From positions 1,736,001-1,800,000 of the forward strand of contig NC_015581.1 in NCBI RefSeq assembly GCF_000214825.1: 64,000 nucleotides of DNA, in the 5' to 3' direction. The number at the start of each line of letters is the position of its first letter. The first letter of the stretch is position 1. A program made the translations under genes and the position numbers. A model generated the notes under the pieces. That model did no database searches. It was not told the origin of the DNA and worked only from the letters and a program-made list of their open reading frames with translations. This document shows positions 52,960 through 61,237 of this stretch, one piece after another. Source of the stretch: Thiomicrospira cyclica ALM1. Lineage in GTDB: Bacteria; Pseudomonadota; Gammaproteobacteria; Thiomicrospirales; Thiomicrospiraceae.

Positions 52960-53970
52960 ATGAAACAGAGTGCATTACCGCCAAACGATCAAGAAATGAC
53001 GCTGGTTCAACACCTGCTGGAGCTCAGAAATTCAGTCACCAAGTCGGTAATCGCAATTGCGGTAATGTTTCTTATTTTATTTCCCTTTGCAAATGATATT
53101 TACACCTTTATTGCCGAACCCTTAACACGCTATTTACCCGATAACACCAGCATGATTGCGGTTGGTGTGGCATCACCCTTCTTAACACCCTTCAAGTTAA
53201 GCTTGGTCTTAGCGATCTATTTAGCCATGCCATTTTTACTCTATCAGCTATGGAGCTTCATTGCTCCTGCGCTTTATAGCCACGAAAAGCAATTGGTTGG
53301 CCCAGTGCTCTTTTTTAGCTCTTTTTTGTTTTATGCTGGTGGTGCTTTTTCTTATTTTGTCGTTTTCCCATTAGTTTTTGGGTTTTTATCTCAAACCGCG
53401 CCTGAGGGTGTAACAATTGCAACTGACATCGCGCTCTATCTTGACTTTGTTATCAAGATGTTCTTTGCATTTGGTTTAGCCTTTGAGGTTCCAGTCATCA
53501 CAGTACTGTTGATTTTGACCGGCATGGTGAAACCCAAAACTATGTCGCATGCCAGACCCTATGTGATTGTTGCGGCCTTTGTTCTGGGTATGCTGTTAAC
53601 ACCGCCAGATATTATTTCGCAAACACTGCTTGCGGTTCCTGTTTGGTTACTTTACGAGCTGGGCATTATTATTGGTACCATCATTCTGAAACGCAAAGGG
53701 TTGGATAAAAGCGAAGCTGAAGCGGAAGAAACCGCTTATGAGCATGAACCTAGTAGTAAAAGTTATCAAGGTTCCGCCCAAAAATTTGACCGTGGCTTTG
53801 CAGAACAAAATAGTAAATCCAGTGATGATGATTTCGACTTTGACAGCGAATTTGATAAGATTGAACGTGAAATGGCGGCTTTGCGCAATCAGTCAACGTC
53901 AACTAAATCAAATGACACAGAGGGCAAGTCCAGTGATGATCAGCAGGAGCCAAAAGGTCCAAACAAATAG
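52960..53970 (+). CDS. tatC: Sec-independent translocase subunit TatC with long acidic tail
   Basis: 336 residues, larger than the usual 250. The six-helix core has LVQHLLELRNSVTKSVIAIA and KMFFAFGLAFEVPVITVLL. After the last helix an 85-residue acidic tail follows (KSEAEAEETAYEHEPSSKSY and DDDFDFDSEFDKIEREM). It recognises twin-arginine signals. The tail overlaps the start of the next gene by 35 bp, which may have extended it. Confidence 0.94.
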   Translation: MKQSALPPNDQEMTLVQHLLELRNSVTKSVIAIAVMFLILFPFANDIYTFIAEPLTRYLPDNTSMIAVGVASPFLTPFKLSLVLAIYLAMPFLLYQLWSFIAPALYSHEKQLVGPVLFFSSFLFYAGGAFSYFVVFPLVFGFLSQTAPEGVTIATDIALYLDFVIKMFFAFGLAFEVPVITVLLILTGMVKPKTMSHARPYVIVAAFVLGMLLTPPDIISQTLLAVPVWLLYELGIIIGTIILKRKGLDKSEAEAEETAYEHEPSSKSYQGSAQKFDRGFAEQNSKSSDDDFDFDSEFDKIEREMAALRNQSTSTKSNDTEGKSSDDQQEPKGPNK

Positions 53971-55654
53971 ACCAAATCATCGGCTATCCCTATGGGCAGC
54001 GCTCATTATGGCGTGTGCCTTTACATGGCTCCCTGCAACTCATGCATTCGCAAACAATGCTTTAACCAGCCACCCATCTGCCTACATTGCGCTCCATGCC
54101 GATGACCCCATCAACTGGCATTTATGGGGGCCTGAAGCGATACAGTTAGCGCAAGAACAACAGAAACCCCTATTTATTTCTTCTGGCTATTTTGCTTGCC
54201 ATTGGTGCCACGTGATGCATCAGGAAAACTATAAAGATGGCTTAGTCGCTGAACTACTTAATCAACACTTTATTTCGGTAAAAATTGATCGCGAACTCTT
54301 GCCAGACCTAGATGACTATCTACTCAATCGATTACGCGCCGCGACAGGTGCGGCTGGCTGGCCATTACATGGCATCCTAACGCCCGAAGGACATCTATTC
54401 AGTGGCTTTGTATATCAACCACGCGATACCCTTTTGCAAACTTTACTGCTCCTTAATCAATGGTGGCGAGAGGATGCCGAGCACATTCGCACACTAAGCA
54501 GGCCTGCTACTCAAGCCAATGAAGCGCTTATGTCACGTCATACGTTATTAGAAAGTTTGAATGGCCAGTTACCAGACCTGCTAGATACCTTTGAGGGTGG
54601 TATTAATCAAACTCAAAAATTTCCGCATAGCCCATTATTACTGAGCTTGTTAAAAAAAGGCGCTGAAGATCTAGATGAATGGCTAGAAATCACCCTAGAA
54701 CAAATGCAACAGGAACACCTACGTGATCATGTTCATCAAGGCTTTTTTCGCTACACCGTTGACCCTAATTGGCAGGAGCCGCATTTTGAGAAAATGCTCT
54801 ACGATAATGCTCAATTAGCAGAATTGTTTTTTATCGCTGGTCAGAGGTTTCAGCGCGATGATTTTATTGTCACGGCTAACGAAACATTAGCCTATGTTGA
54901 ACGCGAACTTTTTTCACCGATAACGGGCTTAGCAAAATCTAGTCAATCTGCGATTGATGAGCAAGGTATTGATGGTGGACGTTATATTTGGTCACGCACC
55001 CAACTAGCTGAAACACTAACAGCGGAACAGTTTGCTATCGCAAACCAGGCCTGGCAACTGGATGGACCTGCACCATTTGAAACCGGCTGGCTACCAAAAC
55101 CGATCGCAGCGCCAGAATGGCCAGCTATTCGTGAAGCACTCGCCCATCGACCGGCCATAACGGATGATAAACAACTGCTCAGTTGGAATGGCCTACTGAT
55201 TCGCAGTTATTTGCATGGCTTCTTGGCTAGCGAAAATCCGACTTATTATCACCGAATGATAAGCCTAGCAGACCGCCTCCAACAACTACTGCAATTACCA
55301 CAACCTCCGCGAGCACTCAATAATCAAGGCCAGCTTGTGGAATACGCAACCTTAGAAGATTTTGCCTACACAATTAGTGCCCTTGATGACATGGCATATT
55401 ACCTGGATGACGACTATTGGTTGGAGCAAGCGAAGACCTTACGCGCCCGCGCTCAACAGCTGTTTTTTATTAACTCTCAGTGGCATACCAGCACTCAAGC
55501 ACTTTTGCCGGGACAAAGTCGCTACTTTGATTTAATTGACCTAGCTACGCCATCGAGTACCGCTATTATGCGATGCGCCGAGCCCCAAATTGCCTACTCG
55601 AATGATTTTCAACCTTGGCAATATGCCAGTTACCTGCGTTATCGTTGTGATTAA
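53936..55654 (+). CDS. DUF255 thioredoxin-fold protein
   Basis: 572 residues from the ATG at 53936, chosen because a signal peptide (HRLSLWAALIMACAFTWLPA then THAFA) follows it and a GAGGGC lies upstream; the frame opens earlier, inside tatC. The mature part starts with a thioredoxin-like domain with ACHWCHVMHQENYKDG (Cys-x-x-Cys-type redox site), then a six-hairpin glycosidase-like helical region (FDGGINQTQKFPHSPLLL-like, EPHFEKMLYDNAQLAELFF). This is the YyaL/spermatogenesis-associated protein 20 family, here exported. Substrate unknown. Coding overlap with tatC is 35 bp. Confidence 0.82.
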   Translation: MISRSQKVQTNRPNHRLSLWAALIMACAFTWLPATHAFANNALTSHPSAYIALHADDPINWHLWGPEAIQLAQEQQKPLFISSGYFACHWCHVMHQENYKDGLVAELLNQHFISVKIDRELLPDLDDYLLNRLRAATGAAGWPLHGILTPEGHLFSGFVYQPRDTLLQTLLLLNQWWREDAEHIRTLSRPATQANEALMSRHTLLESLNGQLPDLLDTFEGGINQTQKFPHSPLLLSLLKKGAEDLDEWLEITLEQMQQEHLRDHVHQGFFRYTVDPNWQEPHFEKMLYDNAQLAELFFIAGQRFQRDDFIVTANETLAYVERELFSPITGLAKSSQSAIDEQGIDGGRYIWSRTQLAETLTAEQFAIANQAWQLDGPAPFETGWLPKPIAAPEWPAIREALAHRPAITDDKQLLSWNGLLIRSYLHGFLASENPTYYHRMISLADRLQQLLQLPQPPRALNNQGQLVEYATLEDFAYTISALDDMAYYLDDDYWLEQAKTLRARAQQLFFINSQWHTSTQALLPGQSRYFDLIDLATPSSTAIMRCAEPQIAYSNDFQPWQYASYLRYRCD

Positions 55655-55657
55655 TCG

Positions 55658-56356
55658 ATGGCTTTAATCATAATTGCAGTGATTGTTCTGGCAACGATTA
55701 GCTTTGTGCCTCAGCTATGGACTCATGCGATCCTAAAAAAACATAGCCAACCACATCCAGAGCTACCTGGCGATGCTAAAACCTTTACCGAACACCTCAT
55801 TAAAAAACATCAGCTTTCTGAAGTGACCCTGCATTGTTTACCTGAAAATAGTGCACAAGGTGATCACTATGACCCATTAACTCATAGCATCCATCTATCC
55901 TTTCAAAACTATCACAGCAGTTCACTAACGGCGATTGTGACGGCCGCACACGAATTTGGTCATGCACTCCAACATCATGAGCGCTATGAACCCTTACTAC
56001 AACGAACTGATATGGTAATGCGAGCTCAATGGTTGCAAAAATTTAGTGGTTTAGCTCTGCTTGCAACCCCAGTGCTCATTCCCTTACTCCATACTCCAAT
56101 GATTGGCTTGATTACCTTTGCCGCTGGTTTTATTGCGATGGGAATTCCTGTATTAATTCATCTAAGCACCTTACCCGTAGAGTTTGATGCCAGCTATAAG
56201 CGCGCCTTACCCTTATTAAAAGATGGCGAATACCTTAATCAAAAAGACTTGCGTGCGGCTCGCCACATTCTTACCGCCTGTGCCTTCACCTATGTTAGCG
56301 CTAGCCTAGCCAGCCTATTTAATCTATGGCGCTGGTTTAGTGGCTGGCGACGCTAA
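55658..56356 (+). CDS. YugP-like membrane zinc metallopeptidase
   Basis: 232 residues. An N-terminal membrane helix (ALIIIAVIVLATISFVPQLW), the zinc motif TAAHEFGHALQHHE (HExxH) and two or three later membrane helices (FSGLALLATPVLIPLLH, GLITFAAGFIAMGIPVLIHL). The Zn_peptidase_2 family resembles HtpX-type proteases and may act in membrane quality control. It is 3 bp after the DUF255 gene and just before rpoH, a heat-shock gene, which fits such a role. Confidence 0.87.
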   Translation: MALIIIAVIVLATISFVPQLWTHAILKKHSQPHPELPGDAKTFTEHLIKKHQLSEVTLHCLPENSAQGDHYDPLTHSIHLSFQNYHSSSLTAIVTAAHEFGHALQHHERYEPLLQRTDMVMRAQWLQKFSGLALLATPVLIPLLHTPMIGLITFAAGFIAMGIPVLIHLSTLPVEFDASYKRALPLLKDGEYLNQKDLRAARHILTACAFTYVSASLASLFNLWRWFSGWRR

Positions 56357-56385
56357 TTGCAAAACGACCGAAACCGTGCTATTTT
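56357..56385 (+). promoter_or_regulatory. Sigma-70 type promoter of rpoH
   Basis: TTGCAA (56357-56362), 17-bp spacer, TATTTT (56380-56385). The rpoH ATG at 56421 lies about 30 bp after the expected start of transcription. A good match to -35, moderate to -10. Confidence 0.45.
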
Positions 56386-56420
56386 AATAGTATTACTATT
56401 TACTAATGGAGGTTGTAGAG

Positions 56421-57278
56421 ATGACAAGTACGGCACTTACAATTCAACAACTTACTCCGGGTCAAAACCTGGAATCCTACATCAAAACAGTTAAATCCTT
56501 GCCTGTTCTCAGTGCCGAGGAAGAAAAGTCGCTAGCTGAAAAACTTTATTACCATAAAGATCTTGAAGCAGCGCGTCAGCTTATTTTGGCATCTCTTCGT
56601 TTCGTGGTTCCTATTGCCCGCAGTTATCAGGGTTATGGACTACCAATGAATGACCTGATCCAAGAAGGTAACATTGGTTTGATGAAGGCAGTTAAACGCT
56701 TCAATCCAGAAGAAAATGTCCGTCTTATGACTTTTGCGGTGCATTGGATCAAGGCTGAAATTAACGAATTTGTGATTAAAAACTGGCGCATAGTTAAAAC
56801 CGCAACGACCAAAGCGCAACGTAAGTTATTTTTTAAACTTCGCGGAGCTAAAAATTCACTCACTTGGTTTACCGATAAGGAAGCCGATGAAGTCGCTGAG
56901 CAGCTGGGTGTCACCCGTGCCGATGTGCTTGAAATGGATAGTCGTTTATACGGTAAGGATATGCAGGTTGATATGAGCCAAGATGATGAAGAGACTGAAG
57001 GCTACTTCGCACCGGTATTAGTTAGCCAAATGGCAACACCCGAAGAATCTTTACTACAAGAAAGTGAAGAAAACTATCAACAACGTGCAATGCAACAAGC
57101 TCTAGCAGTATTAGATGAGCGTAGCCGCGATATTATTCAGACACGCTGGCTCGATGATTCCAAACTAGGATTAAAGGAACTCGCAGAACGCTATCAGGTA
57201 TCTATGGAACGGATACGTCAAATTGAAGTGCAAGCCATGAAAAAGATGAAGCTAGCGATCACATCGATTCCTGCTTAG
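56421..57278 (+). CDS. rpoH: RNA polymerase sigma-32 factor
   Basis: 285 residues from the ATG at 56421; the perfect GGAGGT 8 bp before it shows that the upstream in-frame ATG at 56406 is just part of the ribosome site. Regions 2 (AYxxLLxxxNLRLVV-type, here ARQLILASLRFVVPIARSYQ and PMNDLIQEGNIGLMKAVKRF), 2.4 (VHWIKAEINEFVIKNWRIVK), the RpoH box (QRKLFFKLR) and region 4 (GLKELAERYQVSMERIRQIE) are present. It directs heat-shock transcription. Confidence 0.96.
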   Translation: MTSTALTIQQLTPGQNLESYIKTVKSLPVLSAEEEKSLAEKLYYHKDLEAARQLILASLRFVVPIARSYQGYGLPMNDLIQEGNIGLMKAVKRFNPEENVRLMTFAVHWIKAEINEFVIKNWRIVKTATTKAQRKLFFKLRGAKNSLTWFTDKEADEVAEQLGVTRADVLEMDSRLYGKDMQVDMSQDDEETEGYFAPVLVSQMATPEESLLQESEENYQQRAMQQALAVLDERSRDIIQTRWLDDSKLGLKELAERYQVSMERIRQIEVQAMKKMKLAITSIPA

Positions 57279-57300
57279 TAGTTCTTTGCATCTAAACACA

Positions 57301-57326
57301 AAACCAGCAGTAATGCTGGTTTTTTT
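57301..57326. terminator. Bidirectional terminator between rpoH and the carboxysome block
   Basis: AAACCAGCA (57301-57309) and TGCTGGTTT (57314-57322) flank GTAA, with a T run after it on the plus strand. On the minus strand a TTTGTGTTT follows, so it could also end the convergent transcript. Confidence 0.85.
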
Positions 57327-57338
57327 ATGAGTCGAAAA

Positions 57339-57878
57339 TTAGTTCGGCATTACCGACGAGTGATGATGAAGTATCTTCCAACGCCCTGCATGAAACGCAT
57401 ATACAAAAGTATAGCGTGCTTTAACAACCTTGCGCTTAACCCCCTCACCACCGACTGTAAACTCGTAGACCCCAGCATCGGTCAGTTTATTACAGCCTTT
57501 ACGCACTATGCGTTGTAACACCCTAGCCGATGGTTGCTTTAGCAAAAAGTGTTTAAAGTAGGCTTCAATTTCAGCTAATCCCGAACGCGGCAGGTTTGAA
57601 ACCGTAGGTAAGAGCACCGCGTCATCTGAATAAAGAGAGGCTACATAACGAGCATCACCTGATGCCAAGGCTTCGTTCCATAGAGTAAATAATTGTTCGG
57701 CAAGAGCTTCATCAACCGGCGCACAGTAGTTTACCTCTTGCGCCGATGGTGTATCAAATGGCTGTTGAAGCGTTGGAAGTCTCGGACGTGTCACATGACG
57801 CAATGAGTTATCAAGACTTACACTCGAATGGCGCATATACTCGATACCTGTTGTGCCAGTAATACGACTATTACCCAT
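57339..57878 (-). CDS. SnoaL/DUF4440-fold protein with N-terminal ITG motif, paralog 1
   Basis: 179 residues. Residues 1-50 are a low-complexity, Ser/Arg/Pro-rich tail containing SRITGTTGIEYMRHSSVSLD. The rest is a SnoaL-like (CaMKII association/DUF4440) domain: LFTLWNEALASGDARYVASL, then VLLPTVSNLPRSGLAEI and YTFVYAFHAGRWKILHHHSS. It is about half identical to the protein at 59275. It is last in the CO2-concentrating block, next to CsoS1D. The ITG motif resembles the (V/I)TG elements of CsoS2 repeats, which bind shell proteins. No enzymatic role is known; a carboxysome cargo or linker role is inferred. Confidence 0.7.
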   Translation of the reverse strand: MGNSRITGTTGIEYMRHSSVSLDNSLRHVTRPRLPTLQQPFDTPSAQEVNYCAPVDEALAEQLFTLWNEALASGDARYVASLYSDDAVLLPTVSNLPRSGLAEIEAYFKHFLLKQPSARVLQRIVRKGCNKLTDAGVYEFTVGGEGVKRKVVKARYTFVYAFHAGRWKILHHHSSVMPN

Positions 57879-57904
57879 TTTAGTACTCGCCTTTAGCGTT
57901 CATA

Positions 57905-58531
57905 TTAAACACGCACATCTTGTCCGGTTAAACTCTGAATAGCTTTAGTTGCCGCTTCTGCCGCCACATTAATATCCGCCTCTCGCCCTGCCATAATTAA
58001 ACGACCATAAGCACCAACGGCCCGCGCTTCAATAAGGGTGATGTTAGACGCCTTTTCAGCCTCATTGGCCGCATACACAATGTAGCCAGCGGGTTCTGTT
58101 TCTAAAATATACATACTTTGGCCAGGTAAAATCATCGAACCACGTCGGTTATCTCGGTTAATCAATACCGCATGATCCGGCGTAATGGCACGAATAATTT
58201 CATTCCACATAATATGACATTTCTGTCGGGAAGACTCTTCTGTTTGTAAGTAATTTAAAACTTTTTGACCTGACTCAAGTACATCGCTCTGATCACGGTG
58301 ATGAAGGAACATTGAACCATATGAACGTTCAACAATTTGTTGCCCCAAATGTACGTTTGAACCCTTTAACGCAATATCCGTTAAACGATGGACAGCCATA
58401 CCCGGTGCTACTTCCATCCACACACAAGCATCACCTGGTACAGGCAAAAAGCCCTGTGATGCCGTACCCATGTAGGATGCGATTTGTGGCTGCAATGAGT
58501 TGATAAAAATGTAGGTTCTAAGTTTAATCAT
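57905..58531 (-). CDS. csoS1D: Carboxysome shell pseudotrimer CsoS1D
   Basis: 208 residues with two tandem bacterial-microcompartment domains. Conserved segments [60 protein letters not shown] and [20 protein letters not shown] match CsoS1D. The protein forms stacked trimers with a large gated pore in the alpha-carboxysome shell, thought to pass RuBP and 3-PGA. The pore residues (EPAGY region) are kept. The rest of the cso operon is not in this window. It starts 22 bp after the Ham1-like gene. Confidence 0.94.
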   Translation of the reverse strand: MIKLRTYIFINSLQPQIASYMGTASQGFLPVPGDACVWMEVAPGMAVHRLTDIALKGSNVHLGQQIVERSYGSMFLHHRDQSDVLESGQKVLNYLQTEESSRQKCHIMWNEIIRAITPDHAVLINRDNRRGSMILPGQSMYILETEPAGYIVYAANEAEKASNITLIEARAVGAYGRLIMAGREADINVAAEAATKAIQSLTGQDVRV

Positions 58532-58553
58532 ATAAAGTTTTTCGGGCGCCCTT

Positions 58554-59270
58554 CTACGGTCTTGTATTTACAATCTGTGGCACCAACGCATTAAATGCTT
58601 CAAGGCGATTGCTTAAGGTTTGCTTCTGTTCAAAATTAAGTAAGGCTGCCGTCATACCAAATTCTGGCACATAAAATACGGCATCATAACCATAACCGCT
58701 ATCACCCTCTATGCGGTCATGTAAATAGCCGGCCCACTCCCGTGTGACAATTATCGGTAAAGGATCGGCGGCATGGCGCATAAAAACAACGGTCGATATA
58801 TAACTTGCTCGACGTTCTTCACCCTTAAAAGGCTCTGCTAACGCTAACAACTTCTCACAATTTTGTTGGTCTGTTGCACCCTGACCAGCAAACCTAGCCG
58901 AAAAAAGTCCGGGCAGCTGGCCTAATGCTGGAACAAATAAGCCTGAATCATCACCAATAGCCGGTAAACCGGTTTGCTCGCAAGCATATCGGGCTTTCAA
59001 AATAGCATTTTCAATTAAAGTACCACCCGTTTCCTCGATAGGATCAATCGCAAACTCTGATTGCATCATCAAGGTTACTTCAGCAAAACAAGGCATGACC
59101 TCAGCGGCCTTATTTAAATTACCTGTTGCCAAAACCACTTTAGGCTTTACCAATTTGGCAGCACTACTTTGACTCACGCCATCAGCCTGTTTGCGTGCAA
59201 CCGGCTTATTGCGACTATAGGACAGAGGCTTTGGTCGTTTTACAGCTTGTTGTGGTCGTAGTCTTGGCAC
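58554..59270 (-). CDS. Ham1/RdgB-like NTP pyrophosphatase with basic N-terminal extension
   Basis: 238 residues. About 43 residues of basic tail ([27 protein letters not shown]) precede the normal start [20 protein letters not shown]. The catalytic motif follows with [21 protein letters not shown] and [19 protein letters not shown]. Family members hydrolyse ITP/XTP and other noncanonical purines. Ham1-like genes accompany csoS1D in cyanobacterial alpha-carboxysome loci, as here. The extension is not typical of RdgB and could direct it to the carboxysome. It lies 4 bp after paralog 2. Confidence 0.85.
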   Translation of the reverse strand: MPRLRPQQAVKRPKPLSYSRNKPVARKQADGVSQSSAAKLVKPKVVLATGNLNKAAEVMPCFAEVTLMMQSEFAIDPIEETGGTLIENAILKARYACEQTGLPAIGDDSGLFVPALGQLPGLFSARFAGQGATDQQNCEKLLALAEPFKGEERRASYISTVVFMRHAADPLPIIVTREWAGYLHDRIEGDSGYGYDAVFYVPEFGMTAALLNFEQKQTLSNRLEAFNALVPQIVNTRP

Positions 59271-59274
59271 AGCT

Positions 59275-59823
59275 TTACTCTGGCATCATGGATGAATGAT
59301 GATGAATAATTTTCCAGTCACCGTTGCGGTGTTCATAAACAAAGGTATAACGCGCATTAACTTCTTGCGTTTGACCATTACTTGTTAACTTGAACACATA
59401 CACACCAGCGTCAGTTAGCTTATTACAGCCCTTCTTAACATTCCGTTGCTTAATGATGCCAACTGGCTGCTTTTCGAGAAAATGATTAAAGTAATCAATA
59501 ATTTCATTACGCGATGTGCGTGGCACATTAGAAACAGTCGGTAACAAAATAGCGTCATCAGCATAAAGGTCCGCAACATTGGACGCCTTACCAGTTTGCA
59601 AAGCCGCATTCCACTTATCAAATAAACTGGCCGCTAACTTTTCATCGGCTGGTTCGCAGTAACAACTTTCCGAAGATACCGGTGTATCAATAGGACGACG
59701 AGAAACGCCCGAACCTGTAATCGCTTGATAAGGCGTGCGTAGCGAGTTACTTAAACTTACTCCCGCGGCTTGTGAGTGATCAATTCCGGAAGTTCCGGTA
59801 ATTTGAAATGAGGTTGATTTCAT
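59275..59823 (-). CDS. SnoaL/DUF4440-fold protein with two N-terminal ITG motifs, paralog 2
   Basis: 182 residues. The N-terminal tail has two ITG elements, QITGTSGIDHSQAAGVSLSN and AITGSGVSRRPIDT. The SnoaL-like domain starts about residue 58 and ends YTFVYEHRNGDWKIIHHHSS, as in paralog 1. VKKGCNKLTDAGVYVF is shared by both. It is the first gene after the LysR regulator, just before the Ham1-like gene. Together with the other paralog it brackets ham1 and csoS1D, suggesting a common role in the carboxysome. Not a known named family member; function unknown. Confidence 0.72.
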   Translation of the reverse strand: MKSTSFQITGTSGIDHSQAAGVSLSNSLRTPYQAITGSGVSRRPIDTPVSSESCYCEPADEKLAASLFDKWNAALQTGKASNVADLYADDAILLPTVSNVPRTSRNEIIDYFNHFLEKQPVGIIKQRNVKKGCNKLTDAGVYVFKLTSNGQTQEVNARYTFVYEHRNGDWKIIHHHSSMMPE

Positions 59824-59882
59824 TTAAATTTATTTCCATAAAAACGCCTAAATAGACGCGCTAGTTTAACAAAATTTGATAC

Positions 59883-60881
59883 TTACTGCTTCACACTTGA
59901 TGCACTTTCTGAGGCATCGACACTGGTTTGGAAATACTCCGCCCCCTTCTCAAGCAGAAAATCCAAAAACTTACTTGCCAGTATCGACATGGATTTACCA
60001 CTAGGATAAACAATATTCAGCTCTTTCTCTAACGGGAAACCCTCGACATCTAAAACAGCCAATGGCCCTTCCACACCCTCAAGATACAATGAATGCTTGG
60101 GCACAACAGAGATACCCAAGCCACCAAAAACGGCGTGCTTTATCGTTTCTGTACTCTCAAGCGTAAGACGCTCATTAACCCGCAAATGCTGTTCATTAAA
60201 ACGCTCTTCTACTGCAGAGCGTATACCCGAACCAAACTCACGCATCAAAATAGGTTCCTCAGCAATTCGTGACAGAGGAATATTCGCTTGACCAACCAAA
60301 GGATGATCTCGGTGAGCGATAAACACCAATGGGTTGGGAGCAAATGGAATAACTACCGCATCCAGAGAGCTAGGGGGTTTTTGCCCCATAATATACATAT
60401 CGTCAAGGTTATCCGCGATTCGATTTAAGATCGTTTCGCGGTTACATACCGTAAAACTCAAATCAATATTTGGATAGACCTTCGAAAACTCACCCAAAGC
60501 GAGAGGTAAAAAATATTTTGCGGTGGTTACCACTGCAATGCGTAATCGCCCCTTACGCATCCCTTTGAAATCATGCAAACGCATCTCAAGGTTTGCCAGT
60601 ACGTCCATAACCTCTCGACAAGCAATAGCAACTTCTTCACCAACCTCCGTGAGAAAAATATTGCGCCCAAGTTGCTCATACAATGGGGTATCAATAGAAT
60701 CTTGAAAGCTTTTTACCTGAGCCGACACCGTTGGCTGAGTTAGATGCAGCTCTTCTGCAGCACGAGTAAAACTTGCAAGGCGAGCCACCGCTTCAAACAC
60801 CTGAATTTGACGCAAAGTTAAATGACGAATCAAATAGTGATGCGTAATGATCGGGTTATCTAAATGGCTACTCGCACTCAT
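59883..60881 (-). CDS. LysR-family regulator (CbbR/CcmR-like)
   Basis: 332 residues. N-terminal helix-turn-helix (LTLRQIQVFEAVARLASFTR and AAEELHLTQPTVSAQVKSFQ) and a LysR substrate-binding domain (LRIAVVTTAKYFLPLALGEF then GIRSAVEERFNEQ). Its place between SbtB and the carboxysome genes, all on one strand, suggests a CO2-responsive activator such as CcmR or CbbR. Ligand not determinable. Confidence 0.9.
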   Translation of the reverse strand: MSASSHLDNPIITHHYLIRHLTLRQIQVFEAVARLASFTRAAEELHLTQPTVSAQVKSFQDSIDTPLYEQLGRNIFLTEVGEEVAIACREVMDVLANLEMRLHDFKGMRKGRLRIAVVTTAKYFLPLALGEFSKVYPNIDLSFTVCNRETILNRIADNLDDMYIMGQKPPSSLDAVVIPFAPNPLVFIAHRDHPLVGQANIPLSRIAEEPILMREFGSGIRSAVEERFNEQHLRVNERLTLESTETIKHAVFGGLGISVVPKHSLYLEGVEGPLAVLDVEGFPLEKELNIVYPSGKSMSILASKFLDFLLEKGAEYFQTSVDASESASSVKQ

Positions 60882-60897
60882 TTTAACTTATCAGCAA

Positions 60898-61218
60898 CTA
60901 TTTTGCAGCCGGACGGCATTTGTTGGGTGTATGTACCTCGGCATTTAAACTAAATACAAAATGATGGTAGCCCTTTTCAATATCACGATTGAGTTCGGCT
61001 ATTAAGGGATCGAACTTATCAGTGGATACCATCACCATAAACATAATGTTACTATCGGCGTCAAAATGCCCTGATTGCAACCCCGAATCCCCTTCACCAT
61101 TCACACTAAGATTGGTATAACTGCTAATAGCCAGTTTTTTAAAAATCTTTTTAATGCGTGAATCCAAGATGTTCGATGTAATAATTTGAACTAACTTTTG
61201 GTTACATAAATTATCCAT
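60898..61218 (-). CDS. sbtB: PII-like protein SbtB
   Basis: 106 residues. A GEGDSGLQSGHFDADSNIMF T-loop-like region and VMVSTDKFDPLIAELNRDI helix fit the PII-like SbtB family, which binds adenine nucleotides and inhibits SbtA. It ends VHTPNKCRPAAK. A good AGGAG lies upstream. It is 19 bp after sbtA. Sequence is short and divergent, so identity rests partly on the position beside sbtA. Confidence 0.82.
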   Translation of the reverse strand: MDNLCNQKLVQIITSNILDSRIKKIFKKLAISSYTNLSVNGEGDSGLQSGHFDADSNIMFMVMVSTDKFDPLIAELNRDIEKGYHHFVFSLNAEVHTPNKCRPAAK

Positions 61219-61237
61219 ACAGCCTTCTCTCCTCTGC

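Larger units (their letters stand above)
121..55053. repeat. Highly iterated palindrome CAGGCCTG (26 copies seen)
   Basis: Exact copies start at 121, 721, 1045, 1775, 4597, 5803, 8323, 9461, 11313, 12579, 16375, 20007, 23266, 24592, 25571, 27579, 28227, 29846, 31177, 32975, 38511, 40779, 40974, 49018, 54499 and 55046. In all of them the preceding base is C (17) or G (9). Most lie inside genes, where they give QAW or AGL; two lie right after stop codons in the 85-bp repeat. They are absent from the cassette at 1785-4596, from 40982-49017 and from 55054 to the end. Confidence 0.85.

Noticed and set aside
53738-53935. Earlier start of the DUF255 gene within tatC
   Set aside because: The extra residues are a shifted translation of the TatC tail; the signal peptide begins only after 53936.
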